Source: a virus
IMG/VR virus record: IMGVR_UViG_3300023184_000088
Span: 1-64,000 of that record
Length of the DNA stretch: 64,000 nucleotides
Reading direction: 5' to 3' (one strand)
A program made the translations under genes and the position numbers. How positions within the stretch are numbered: the first letter of the stretch is position 1; the number at the start of each line of letters is the position of its first letter. This document shows, one piece after another, positions 54,088 through 60,602 of the stretch. The notes beneath the pieces are model-generated. The model made no database searches, was not told where the DNA came from, and saw only the letters and a program-made list of their open reading frames with translations.

Positions 54088-54162
54088 TGTGGGTGTATGC
54101 TCTACCATCTGAGCTACGGATTTGAAACCGGAGGGATTTGAAACCTCGACACAACACCCACA
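54088..54162 (-). ncRNA. Permuted tRNA-like element A
   Basis: On the minus strand: outer stem TGTGGGTGT, T-arm (GAGG, loop TTTCAAATC, CCTC), a capped acceptor-like hairpin CGG...CCG of 14 nt, a canonical D-arm GCTCAGATGGTAGAGC, then ACACCCACA closing a perfect 9-bp outer stem. The order T-arm, acceptor, D-arm is a circular permutation of a tRNA with the ends in the anticodon region. No anticodon loop can be read. It is the first element after the promoter at 54193-54224. Confidence 0.65.
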
Positions 54163-54192
54163 CCATTAATTCAATGAACTTATTTTCTTCTA

Positions 54193-54224
54193 CAAAGATA
54201 ATACATTTATTTTAATCTGTCAAA
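54193..54224 (-). promoter_or_regulatory. Host-type promoter of the tRNA-like cluster
   Basis: On the minus strand TTTG (54224-54221), a 20-nt spacer and TATCTTTG (54200-54193) precede element A, tRNA-Phe-like and element B. Confidence 0.75.
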
Positions 54225-54240
54225 TCTTTTTTGATTTTTT

Positions 54241-54450
54241 TTAATTCATGTTATCCAAGAACATTTCAATAATCTCATCTTCCTCTTCATCTGTCCCCTC
54301 GGCTCCGTTAAGCCATTCTATGGTATCCACAGTGTAATCGTCCCAACTATCCCAGAACGCGTGAATTGTAAATTCTCTTCCATCCTCTGTTTGACCATCA
54401 TAATCGTAATTTGCAGAAGTTAGAACTTCGCTTGAATAATTTATTTCCAT
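54241..54450 (-). CDS. Acidic hypothetical small protein
   Basis: This protein has 69 residues and is very acidic, with a beta start (SANYDYDGQTEDGREFTIHAFWDSWDDYTVDTIEWLNG) and a Glu/Asp-rich tail. It overlaps the preceding gene by 10 nt. Highly acidic small proteins are sometimes DNA mimics; there is no other evidence here. Confidence 0.5.
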   Translation of the reverse strand: MEINYSSEVLTSANYDYDGQTEDGREFTIHAFWDSWDDYTVDTIEWLNGAEGTDEEEDEIIEMFLDNMN

Positions 54451-54584
54451 TTTTTTTCTATTTTTAATTTTTTAATCCCCTCATTAATATCATTTGATAA
54501 CCACTCTTTCCACTCATCAAATGTAAATTTTGAATCCGGATTGTCTTTCAAATAATTTTTATATTGTGTCTCTAATGTCGCCAT
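54441..54584 (-). CDS. Hypothetical very small protein
   Basis: This protein has 47 residues from ATG 54584 (MATLETQYKNYLKDNPD). A longer frame to 54641 would run into the tRNA-like gene at 54599, so I reject it. The body FTFDEWKEWLSNDINEGIKKLKIEKKWK is an amphipathic helix. The function is unknown. Confidence 0.5.
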   Translation of the reverse strand: MATLETQYKNYLKDNPDSKFTFDEWKEWLSNDINEGIKKLKIEKKWK

Positions 54585-54598
54585 ATAATTTAAATTTG

Positions 54599-54701
54599 TA
54601 GTCAGGACAGGAATCGAACCTGTAAATATTGACTTGAACAATTGCTCGAAGTCTCAACGTCTACCACGCCAGGGACATCCCTAACCTTCCTCCACCTGAC
54701 T
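54599..54701 (-). tRNA. Atypical tRNA-like gene, isotype unassigned
   Basis: This gene is 103 nt. The 7-bp acceptor AGTCAGG/CCTGACT, a discriminator A and a perfect T-arm (ACAGG, loop TTCGATT, CCTGT) support a tRNA. The rest is unusual: after TGGAGGAA comes a hairpin AGGG-ATGT-CCCT, then GTGGTAGACG resembling a class II D-arm end, then a long hairpin with stem GACTT/AAGTC capped by an AATT tetraloop where an anticodon arm is expected. I cannot read an anticodon. It could be a class II tRNA with insertions or a decoy. Confidence 0.55.
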
Positions 54702-54737
54702 ATTTTTCGCTAATGTTAAAAACTGACTCAATCTTCC

Positions 54738-54848
54738 AAAAAAACATCAACTTGGTACTTACTATATCGGCTCCCCCATCCTAGTTATATATTTACCTGA
54801 AACTTCGGCCGGCTGTTGATTGACCACTCCCACCTACTCAAGTAGTTT
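54738..54848 (-). ncRNA. Structured 3' region or small RNA candidate
   Basis: This stretch between a small gene and the tRNA-like gene is more GC-rich than its surroundings. On the minus strand it has a hairpin CTACTTGAGTAG, a GCCGGC core, and an outer stem ATCAAC/GTTGAT closed by a run of seven T. It looks like a 3'-UTR element or small RNA ending at an intrinsic terminator. No known class is recognised. Confidence 0.4.
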
Positions 54849-55103
54849 TTACACACTCATCATCCAACCCATCCGGTTTTGAGATTGATACTCACTATAA
54901 GTACATTTTCTCATTGAGGAATAGTCGGGTCTCAACTTAACATGAGTCGGATATTTTTTCTCGTGTTCTTTACTCTCTCTTATCACCTTAGCATAAGCTT
55001 CTCTTTTACTTGGAGCCCACACATCATTAAATCCACCACCTATCCAATTAAACAAATAAAGGTATTCACCGTTAACACTTCTATACAATTTCTCTTTAGC
55101 CAT
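54849..55103 (-). CDS. Hypothetical small basic protein
   Basis: This protein has 84 residues. I place the start at ATG 55103 (MAKEKLYRSV) because a perfect host-type promoter covers 55127-55157, so the longer frame from 55148 cannot be transcribed. The body contains YLYLFNWIGGGFNDVWAPSKREAYAKVIRESKEHEK. No family is recognised. A structured stretch follows its stop. Confidence 0.6.
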   Translation of the reverse strand: MAKEKLYRSVNGEYLYLFNWIGGGFNDVWAPSKREAYAKVIRESKEHEKKYPTHVKLRPDYSSMRKCTYSEYQSQNRMGWMMSV

Positions 55104-55126
55104 AATGATTAGTTTTAAATCCGATA

Positions 55127-55157
55127 CAAAGATAAGCATTAAATCCACACTTCCAAA
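55127..55157 (-). promoter_or_regulatory. Host-type promoter
   Basis: On the minus strand TTTG (55157-55154), a 19-nt spacer and TATCTTTG (55134-55127) drive the small gene at 55103. Confidence 0.8.
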
Positions 55158-55225
55158 CTTTATTTCATTTTTTTTTAAAAAATTTTTTTACTATAACGAT
55201 TCCGTAGATTTATTTACTATTTTTC

Positions 55226-55254
55226 TTGACATGACGATGATATTTATATATAAT
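55226..55254 (+). promoter_or_regulatory. Promoter region of the lipoprotein gene
   Basis: TTGACA, a 17-nt spacer and TATAAT form a perfect E. coli-type sigma-70 promoter. The same stretch contains the window's late motif TATTTAT (55241-55247) followed by ATATAATTTAA. Because the late motif recurs 20 times and the host should not prefer this -35/-10 form, the late motif is the likelier signal. Confidence 0.55.
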
Positions 55255-55280
55255 TTAACAGAATAAAAAAACAAACTATT

Positions 55281-55457
55281 ATGAAAAAGTTATTATTGGC
55301 GATTGTTATCGCAGGGTCTTTGTCTCTAACTTCTTGTTGGAAAGGTACAAAAAATGAAGAATCAACAACAGAAGTTGCAACCGATACCACACAAGTGGAT
55401 TCAGTACAGGTTGATTCAGTGGAAGTGGATACTATAAAAGTAGATACGGTTAAGTAA
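55281..55457 (+). CDS. Small phage lipoprotein
   Basis: This protein has 58 residues. MKKLLLAIVIAGSLSLTSC is a lipoprotein signal peptide with lipobox LTSC, cleaved before Cys19. The mature part is about 40 residues, acidic, with repeats of VDSV/VDTV (DSVQVDSVEVDTIKVDTVK). It would sit on an envelope membrane. Small phage lipoproteins may act in superinfection exclusion or as outer-membrane spanin parts; the lysis-like genes lie next door on the other strand. It has its own promoter and terminator. Confidence 0.8.
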   Translation: MKKLLLAIVIAGSLSLTSCWKGTKNEESTTEVATDTTQVDSVQVDSVEVDTIKVDTVK

Positions 55458-55464
55458 TCAGAAA

Positions 55465-55489
55465 CCCCTCTTAACGGAGGGGTTTTTTT
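55465..55489. terminator. Terminator between convergent genes
   Basis: CCCCTC and GAGGGG pair around a 6-nt loop, with A residues before and a T run after. It ends the lipoprotein gene and may also serve the minus-strand gene ending at 55488. Confidence 0.8.
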
Positions 55490-56051
55490 ATTTTAAAAGT
55501 TGTTTAATTCTATTAATATCTTCATTAAGTTCATCGTCTTTTTTCTTTGGTTTGTCGGATAACGCTTTATTAATAAAAGATATTGGACTTAAAAGTATAT
55601 CGGTAAAAATGTCTGACCCACCGATTCTAGGTTCATTTGATTTTACAATAGGTTCTTTGGTTTTAGGCTCTTTGGTTTTAGGGTCTTTAACATTCTTGTT
55701 AAATTGATGACCACTTAAAAAATCACCAACATTTTGTTTTGATTTGTTTTTATTTAGTATTGAGAATGATATTTCTTTATCTGAAAAATATCCAATAGTG
55801 TGTCCTTGTTTTACTGTACTACCAATTCCAACAATAACTCTACCTATTTCACAAAAATCTGAATAAAATGTCTCCCCATTAACATTATGCTCAATACTAA
55901 GATTTCCATCACAACGATTAAAGGATGGTACAACTATACCATCATAAGGACTAACTAATCTATCGTTATCGTATGACGAAAGACTAACAGTTTTTGATAA
56001 CATACCTTGTTTTAATTCACCATTAGGTGAAGGTGAGATGAAATAATTCAT
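55488..56051 (-). CDS. M23-like beta-barrel protein, possibly inactive
   Basis: This protein has 187 residues. Residues 30-95 resemble the M23 peptidase/lipoyl-like fold: SPYDGIVVPSFNRCDGNLSIEHNVNGETFYSDFCEIGRVIVGIGSTVKQGHTIGYF. The zinc-binding His motifs of active M23 enzymes are not seen, so it may bind peptidoglycan rather than cut it. A Lys/Pro-rich spacer and a C-terminal INRIKQLLK tail follow. It overlaps the M15-like gene by one base. Confidence 0.5.
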   Translation of the reverse strand: MNYFISPSPNGELKQGMLSKTVSLSSYDNDRLVSPYDGIVVPSFNRCDGNLSIEHNVNGETFYSDFCEIGRVIVGIGSTVKQGHTIGYFSDKEISFSILNKNKSKQNVGDFLSGHQFNKNVKDPKTKEPKTKEPIVKSNEPRIGGSDIFTDILLSPISFINKALSDKPKKKDDELNEDINRIKQLLK

Positions 56052-56662
56052 TATAATAAATTTTTTATACGATTAATACTCTCAAGTATTCTTTTATTTT
56101 TAAAAAAATTTTCATTATTTAACGACATAATTTTTGATATTCCAGCCGATAATAAATCACCTCCAATCTCTGGTTGTCCATCAACATAGGTAATATCACC
56201 TTCATCACCGGTTAAATCGCTTTCTGTTGAACCTTTACCTTCTGGTTGACCACCTCTATATGATATATGAAAATGACCACCAGTTGCTTTAGAAGTTGGA
56301 CTTGTATATTCATCAATATATGAAAATCCATTGTATTTTGTCTTATATGAATCTAATAATGATTTAAAGTCTGAACGACACACACTATCTAAAGTCACAT
56401 CAACCGCCTCACCTTTAGTATGACGACTAGTATAACTTGTAATTTTTTTATGAAAAGAATCATTACCGGATGTAAAAGTTAAAGGACAATTACTTTTTAG
56501 TTTTTTCCAATCATCCATGAATTTAGATAATATGTCTAAAAAATCAGGTTGTAAATCACCACCAGAGGTTAATTCATTACCCTTTTCAACATTCCCAACA
56601 CTTTTAAGTTTAGATTTGAATTCTGATGAAGATATTTCTAATAATGTTATTAATTTTTTCAT
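56051..56662 (-). CDS. M15-type peptidoglycan peptidase (endolysin candidate)
   Basis: This protein has 203 residues. SRHTKGEAVDVTLD (about 85) gives the His and Asp ligands and GGHFHISYRG (about 145) the second His, the zinc site of M15/VanY-type carboxypeptidases. It should cleave peptide cross-links of the cell wall during lysis or entry. The C-terminal tail SINRIKNLL matches the tail of the neighbouring M23-like protein. It has no signal peptide and so needs a holin or virion delivery. Confidence 0.72.
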   Translation of the reverse strand: MKKLITLLEISSSEFKSKLKSVGNVEKGNELTSGGDLQPDFLDILSKFMDDWKKLKSNCPLTFTSGNDSFHKKITSYTSRHTKGEAVDVTLDSVCRSDFKSLLDSYKTKYNGFSYIDEYTSPTSKATGGHFHISYRGGQPEGKGSTESDLTGDEGDITYVDGQPEIGGDLLSAGISKIMSLNNENFFKNKRILESINRIKNLL

Positions 56663-56663
56663 A

Positions 56664-57269
56664 TTATTGTTGTAGATGGTTCATTAAGACACCACCCAAT
56701 GAGGCTGAATACATTTTTAAATGTTGGATATCTTCTTCGTCAAGTTTAGTTTTTCTTTTTGTATAATCTAAACCTAATGTTCCAATATACTTTCCGTCAA
56801 TGGATTTGATTGGGAATAAGTATCCGGATTTACATCCGGTATCTTCAGCAACATATTTTAACCCAAAAGTCGCTATTGTTTCATCTTTATAATCTGCAAT
56901 TTCAATAGATTCGTTCTCTAATAAATAGTTGATAGATTTTGAAAATAAATTAACGGGGATATTTTGGAAGTTTGATTGGATGGATGAAACACCGGTTTTT
57001 ACTGTTTCGTAGATAACGCTAAACTTAGCCATTGATTTACCTGTTGGGTAAAAATTTCCACCATTATGAAATTGAGTCACCCAAACTCTATCGGGTTTTA
57101 ATTCGTCTTTGATACGGTCCAATTTAGTCATTACTAACTCACTAACTTTTAAAGTTTCTAAAACCATATCAGGTTTTTGACTCTTTTTATCTAATTTATT
57201 TTTAATAAATAATAATATAACTGGTCCTAAAACTCCCGTGATAAACGCTACTATTACTGATGTACTCAT
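56664..57269 (-). CDS. Membrane-anchored GAF-like protein, holin candidate
   Basis: This protein has 201 residues. Residues 3-23 form one transmembrane helix (SVIVAFITGVLGPVILLFI), then a basic linker and a GAF-like domain (about 45-195) with DRVWVTQFHNGGNFYPTGKS and GCKSGYLFPIKSIDGKYIGTLGLDYTK. It lies one base before the M15 peptidase gene behind a late motif, which suggests a lysis role. A GAF sensor fused to a membrane anchor could time lysis. The role is inferred from context. Confidence 0.55.
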   Translation of the reverse strand: MSTSVIVAFITGVLGPVILLFIKNKLDKKSQKPDMVLETLKVSELVMTKLDRIKDELKPDRVWVTQFHNGGNFYPTGKSMAKFSVIYETVKTGVSSIQSNFQNIPVNLFSKSINYLLENESIEIADYKDETIATFGLKYVAEDTGCKSGYLFPIKSIDGKYIGTLGLDYTKRKTKLDEEDIQHLKMYSASLGGVLMNHLQQ

Positions 57270-57288
57270 AATTTGTTAATATATCAAG

Positions 57289-57295
57289 ATAAATA
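57289..57295 (-). promoter_or_regulatory. Late-promoter motif TATTTAT
   Basis: On the minus strand CTATTTATCTTGATA lies about 19 nt before the ATG at 57269 and would drive the lysis-like cassette. Confidence 0.55.
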
Positions 57296-57299
57296 GTTT

Positions 57300-57334
57300 A
57301 AAAATAAAAAAAGTGAGGACAATTCCTCACTTTT
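57300..57334 (-). terminator. Terminator of the RNA-repair operon
   Basis: AAAGTGAGGA and TCCTCACTTT pair around a 4-nt loop; on the minus strand T residues follow. It lies about 12 nt after the ligase stop. Confidence 0.85.
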
Positions 57335-57345
57335 AGTCATTTTTC

Positions 57346-58371
57346 CTACAATTTTTTAAATTCCGGTTTGATTAGATTCCATATAATTTCGGAGTAATCT
57401 TTACGGTCAAACATCCTAAATAAAATACCTGATAAATGTTTAGGTTGTTGTGATACCCACTCAGCATACTCTTTTCTATCTGTGATGGGTTCTTTGTCGT
57501 TATATTTACCATACATTTTACCATCAAATTTTTTACCAGCATCTTCAGATATTTGGAAATAAAAATACCTTAATTCTTTTACATAATTTTTAATTTTGGT
57601 GTAAAATTCATCCGGAACATCTTTTAATAATTCCATTACATCTTCACCATTTTTTAAATATTCCCATATACCTGTTGTAGACACATTGGTCATAATTTTA
57701 TGAAGACGAAGATACTCAACACCTTTTACTTTAACTCTATCTCCATTTGAGAACTTCACCACGAACCCCTCTTGGTCGTTTTTAACCATTTCTTTTAATT
57801 GTTGGTAGTCCTTGATACCATCGTATTTTTTAACCACATCAAAACCCCACTCATCCCAATCTGACATGTCATAATCTTTACCCCAATTATCGAATGCTCC
57901 CAATAGGACCAGTTTCTCTTCACCTTTATAATCCAAAACAATTCTGTTTTCCGGGTAGATAATCTCAAAACAAAATGTCATATGTCTAAACATTATGTCT
58001 GTATTGTATTTCTTTAAGAGTTCTCTCGCTTTGATTGCTTGGTCTGATGTAAATGAACCACGAGTGGCAACCACCCATTGACCTTCATACCAAAATACGA
58101 TACCTAATGAACCATCCATTTTTTCATAAACTTCAAAGGTTTCAGTAGGAGTATATTTTCCTTCCTCAATATTAAAGAATTTTTTAAATGGTGTTGCAAC
58201 AATATCTCCTTTGTCGTCAGTAACTAAACCTCTTGTACTAAGAGTCACCTCATCCCACAGGTTCTCGTACTGAACTTTTTCAGAGTAGTTCCATATGGTT
58301 AATGGGAGTGTTGGATGTACTTGTTTGTAAAGTAATCCGTCTTCGTAATATTTGTTTAGTTTTTCTAACAT
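57346..58371 (-). CDS. rnlA: T4 Rnl1-like RNA ligase
   Basis: This protein has 341 residues. Nucleotidyltransferase motif I EKMDGSL gives the adenylated Lys84. Also visible are ATRGSF, FCFEIIYPENRIVLDY (motif III), EGFVVKF (motif IV) and RVKVKG (motif V). RGLVTDDKGDIVATPFKKFFN before motif I is typical of the Rnl1 family. In T4 this enzyme reseals tRNA cut in the anticodon loop by host anticodon nuclease. It is the last gene of the repair operon and lies 4 kb from the aberrant tRNA cluster. Confidence 0.88.
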   Translation of the reverse strand: MLEKLNKYYEDGLLYKQVHPTLPLTIWNYSEKVQYENLWDEVTLSTRGLVTDDKGDIVATPFKKFFNIEEGKYTPTETFEVYEKMDGSLGIVFWYEGQWVVATRGSFTSDQAIKARELLKKYNTDIMFRHMTFCFEIIYPENRIVLDYKGEEKLVLLGAFDNWGKDYDMSDWDEWGFDVVKKYDGIKDYQQLKEMVKNDQEGFVVKFSNGDRVKVKGVEYLRLHKIMTNVSTTGIWEYLKNGEDVMELLKDVPDEFYTKIKNYVKELRYFYFQISEDAGKKFDGKMYGKYNDKEPITDRKEYAEWVSQQPKHLSGILFRMFDRKDYSEIIWNLIKPEFKKL

Positions 58372-58375
58372 AATT

Positions 58376-58513
58376 TTATTTTTTCTTTTTCTTTTTTTTA
58401 ATAGGTCTTTCAGGTCTTTCTAAATATCTTGGGGGTAAAGGGATTTGTCTTCCCCCTCTGAATACACATCCATTTCCCATCATGAGGAAGGACCAAATAA
58501 ACCACCCTATCAT
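58376..58513 (-). CDS. Tiny membrane/lysine-rich protein
   Basis: This protein has 45 residues. Its ATG overlaps the upstream stop (ATGA), and its stop is 4 nt before the ligase ATG, so it is translationally coupled. The N-terminus MIGWFIWSFLMM is hydrophobic and the C-terminus ends in seven Lys. It may be a small membrane or RNA-binding factor, or only a coupling frame. Confidence 0.4.
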   Translation of the reverse strand: MIGWFIWSFLMMGNGCVFRGGRQIPLPPRYLERPERPIKKKKKKK

Positions 58514-58902
58514 AATTTTATTTCAAATCTATCTTTCATTTGGACTAATTTATCCTCCGGAACTCCGTGTTCATTGACACCACCGTGTCTATTTTCCACA
58601 ATGATGGAGAATACTTTATACCCGTATTTTGCTGCCAAGTCATAATATGGTTGCATTTCCCACTCTTGTGTGAATGTATTAGACACCACAACTTTATGTT
58701 CGTATTTCATCAAAAAATCAACTTCTTCTTGACACCAAGCGTGAGCATCTTTAATTTCAGATGGTTTGAAATTATAATTTCCATCTCTATCCACAAAGAA
58801 CATATCGGCTTCTTTGACATACCCTTTATTACCGGCAATAGATTTTGCCAATGTTGATTTACCACTTCCTGGTAATCCTCTCAATAAAAATAACTCTTTC
58901 AT
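58510..58902 (-). CDS. Polynucleotide-kinase-like P-loop kinase
   Basis: This protein has 130 residues. GLPGSGKST at 9-17 is the Walker A motif, with a DMFFVDRDG region and the lid-type VVVSNTFTQEWEMQPYYDLAAKYGYKVFSIIVENRHG. This matches the kinase half of T4 Pnkp and related 5'-OH kinases; the phosphatase half is absent. With the ligase it would restore 5'-phosphates on cleaved RNA. Its start is 2 nt after the previous gene. Confidence 0.7.
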   Translation of the reverse strand: MKELFLLRGLPGSGKSTLAKSIAGNKGYVKEADMFFVDRDGNYNFKPSEIKDAHAWCQEEVDFLMKYEHKVVVSNTFTQEWEMQPYYDLAAKYGYKVFSIIVENRHGGVNEHGVPEDKLVQMKDRFEIKL

Positions 58903-58903
58903 T

Positions 58904-59185
58904 TTAATTTTTTAAATATTTCACAATCTTTTCAATTCCTTCGGTATCATCCGAATTAATAATAAATTCATCAAACGCTCCGTACTTACATTGATAACCA
59001 AAAATATATTTCAAACCATAACTAACTCTTTCCCAAAAAGGTCGTTTAGTTAAATGAGTGTGGATATATACCATTGGATGTTTCACACCATCAATTTCGT
59101 CTTCATCATACATTACCACCATTTGATGTTCTGTGTTATGACAAGAACAGATGAATAAATCTTTTTGTGTTTGTTTAATTTTCAT
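58904..59185 (-). CDS. Hypothetical small protein in repair operon
   Basis: This protein has 93 residues, with CSCHNTEHQMVVMYDEDEIDG (near 13) and PFWERVSYGLKYIFGYQCKYGAFDEFII. Similar small proteins occur in other phages by general appearance; no function is known. It overlaps the upstream gene by 11 nt. Confidence 0.55.
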   Translation of the reverse strand: MKIKQTQKDLFICSCHNTEHQMVVMYDEDEIDGVKHPMVYIHTHLTKRPFWERVSYGLKYIFGYQCKYGAFDEFIINSDDTEGIEKIVKYLKN

Positions 59186-59678
59186 GTTTTTTTAATCTTT
59201 TTTTTATTTTTTTTAACACTATTTTATCATTCGCAGCATCTTTTAGTGAATTATATTTAGTGTAGGATTCTTTAGTTAGTTTTAATAACTCAATACTTTC
59301 TTCATCCGATAAATCAAATAAAATATGACCACAAATTACTTTTGTTATAAATCTATAAGTCGTAACTGTTGTCCAAAACTTTTTTAATCCAAAATATTTT
59401 GTCTTATAAATCTCATCCGCAGAACTATAATCCCACTGCGTATAAACTCTAATATCGGGTTCACCATCTTCAAATTTTAAAGTAAACTCCATTATATCGG
59501 GACTTATGTGTTCTGATTTGTCATAATTCTCTTTAACTTTAAACCGCTTTGTAACGTATGGTGATGGACTATAACTACCACAATATATGTGATTAGCAAA
59601 ATAACAATTGTGAAAAATATTTTCACCACCCACATTCTCTAATTCTTTGTGAATTAATTCTAAAATTTTTTCTTTCAT
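59175..59678 (-). CDS. Hypothetical protein in repair operon
   Basis: This protein has 167 residues. The start at ATG 59678 overlaps the upstream stop as ATGA and is preferred over the ATG at 59714, which lies inside the preceding gene. It contains FHNCYFANHIYCGSYSPSPYVTKRF near the N-terminus and a very basic C-terminus (KIVLKKIKKRLKKHE). The family is not recognised; the basic tail could bind RNA. Confidence 0.5.
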   Translation of the reverse strand: MKEKILELIHKELENVGGENIFHNCYFANHIYCGSYSPSPYVTKRFKVKENYDKSEHISPDIMEFTLKFEDGEPDIRVYTQWDYSSADEIYKTKYFGLKKFWTTVTTYRFITKVICGHILFDLSDEESIELLKLTKESYTKYNSLKDAANDKIVLKKIKKRLKKHEN

Positions 59679-59938
59679 CTTATTTTTACTTCTATTAATT
59701 TTTTTCTTAACCATTCTTCATTAACATAATCCGGTCTTTCCCCCAAAATAATTTCATCTATTGTCTCCCCAAGGATTTCCATTAACATTGATTTAATTTC
59801 TGATGGAGCGTCCATTGGTACATATGAAAAACAATCTTGTATCATCTCGTAAGTCAATGGTACCTCAATAATCACTCGCTTGGGGATTAAATTCCCCTTT
59901 TCATCAAAATGGGATTCTTCAATTCTCGTGTTATACAT
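59675..59938 (-). CDS. Hypothetical small acidic protein
   Basis: This protein has 87 residues from ATG 59938 (MYNTRIEESHF), which starts one base after the phosphoesterase stop; the longer frame to 60016 lies inside that gene. It contains VIIEVPLTYEMIQDCFSYVPMDAPSEIKSMLMEILGETIDEIILGE. No family is recognised. Confidence 0.5.
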   Translation of the reverse strand: MYNTRIEESHFDEKGNLIPKRVIIEVPLTYEMIQDCFSYVPMDAPSEIKSMLMEILGETIDEIILGERPDYVNEEWLRKKLIEVKIR

Positions 59939-59939
59939 A

Positions 59940-60602
59940 TTATTTTCTTTTTTTACCGTCTTCAGTTTCAATCTCATCCGTGTGGTGGTCAAATAACATA
60001 TCTGACACAATATCACGTTTATCCATTATTCTTATTATATCATCCATATCATATACTCCAAAATTTGGGTGACCATCCATACCAACATCCATTTTCTTAC
60101 CTTTACCAAATCTTAAATTTGTTGGTAAGTGAACGTGTCCATGGAGATGAATAACACCTCTATTCAAGTTCTCCCAAGAAGCTATTGGATAATGAAATAA
60201 TTCAAATGTTTTGAATTTGTATGTCATAATATCTGAACGAGAAACACTTGCAAATAACTCCTGACAATCACCTCTGTTGTTTTGAATGTGGTGGTCGTGA
60301 TTACCTAATATAAGGTGAATCTCTTTACACACAATTCTATCTCTGAATTTTTGGATGTTTTCAAATCCCCCGAAGCTCCAATCCCCAAGATGAATTAACA
60401 CATCATCTTCACCAACAACACTATTAATGTTATTAACGATTGTTTCGTTCATCTGTTCTATTGTATTAAAATCTCTCGTTTGAGATATCGGAATACTACC
60501 ATCAGGGAGACGCCATTCGGTCACTCCTCTACATATGTTTTTGTGTCCGTAGTGTGTATCGGACGTAACAAAAACTTTTCTATCTTTATCTATCTTAATC
60601 AT
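59940..60602 (-). CDS. Calcineurin-like metallophosphoesterase
   Basis: This protein has 220 residues. All motifs of the fold are present: SDTHYGH, GDWSFGG, GNHDHH and HGHVH, which bind two metal ions. In the RNA-repair context it may remove 2',3'-cyclic or 3'-phosphates left by endonucleases; that specificity is inference. The start at 60602 is set by a -7 box that ends 4 nt upstream. Confidence 0.8.
   Translation of the reverse strand: MIKIDKDRKVFVTSDTHYGHKNICRGVTEWRLPDGSIPISQTRDFNTIEQMNETIVNNINSVVGEDDVLIHLGDWSFGGFENIQKFRDRIVCKEIHLILGNHDHHIQNNRGDCQELFASVSRSDIMTYKFKTFELFHYPIASWENLNRGVIHLHGHVHLPTNLRFGKGKKMDVGMDGHPNFGVYDMDDIIRIMDKRDIVSDMLFDHHTDEIETEDGKKRK

Noticed and set aside
53891-54162. 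Permuted elements matured into working tRNAs by ligation
   Set aside because: Joining the ends does not give a 7-nt loop with U33, so I keep this only as a decoy or substrate hypothesis.
54088-54165. Normal plus-strand tRNA with encoded CCA (CACCCACACCA at 54155-54165)
   Set aside because: The 7-bp end stem and ACCA look right, but the D- and T-loop sequences are canonical only on the minus strand, so the CCA is probably chance.
55226-55254. True E. coli-type sigma-70 promoter, implying a proteobacterial host
   Set aside because: Nine other promoters follow the Bacteroidota form, and the stretch also carries the recurrent late motif; AT-rich sequence makes a chance match plausible.
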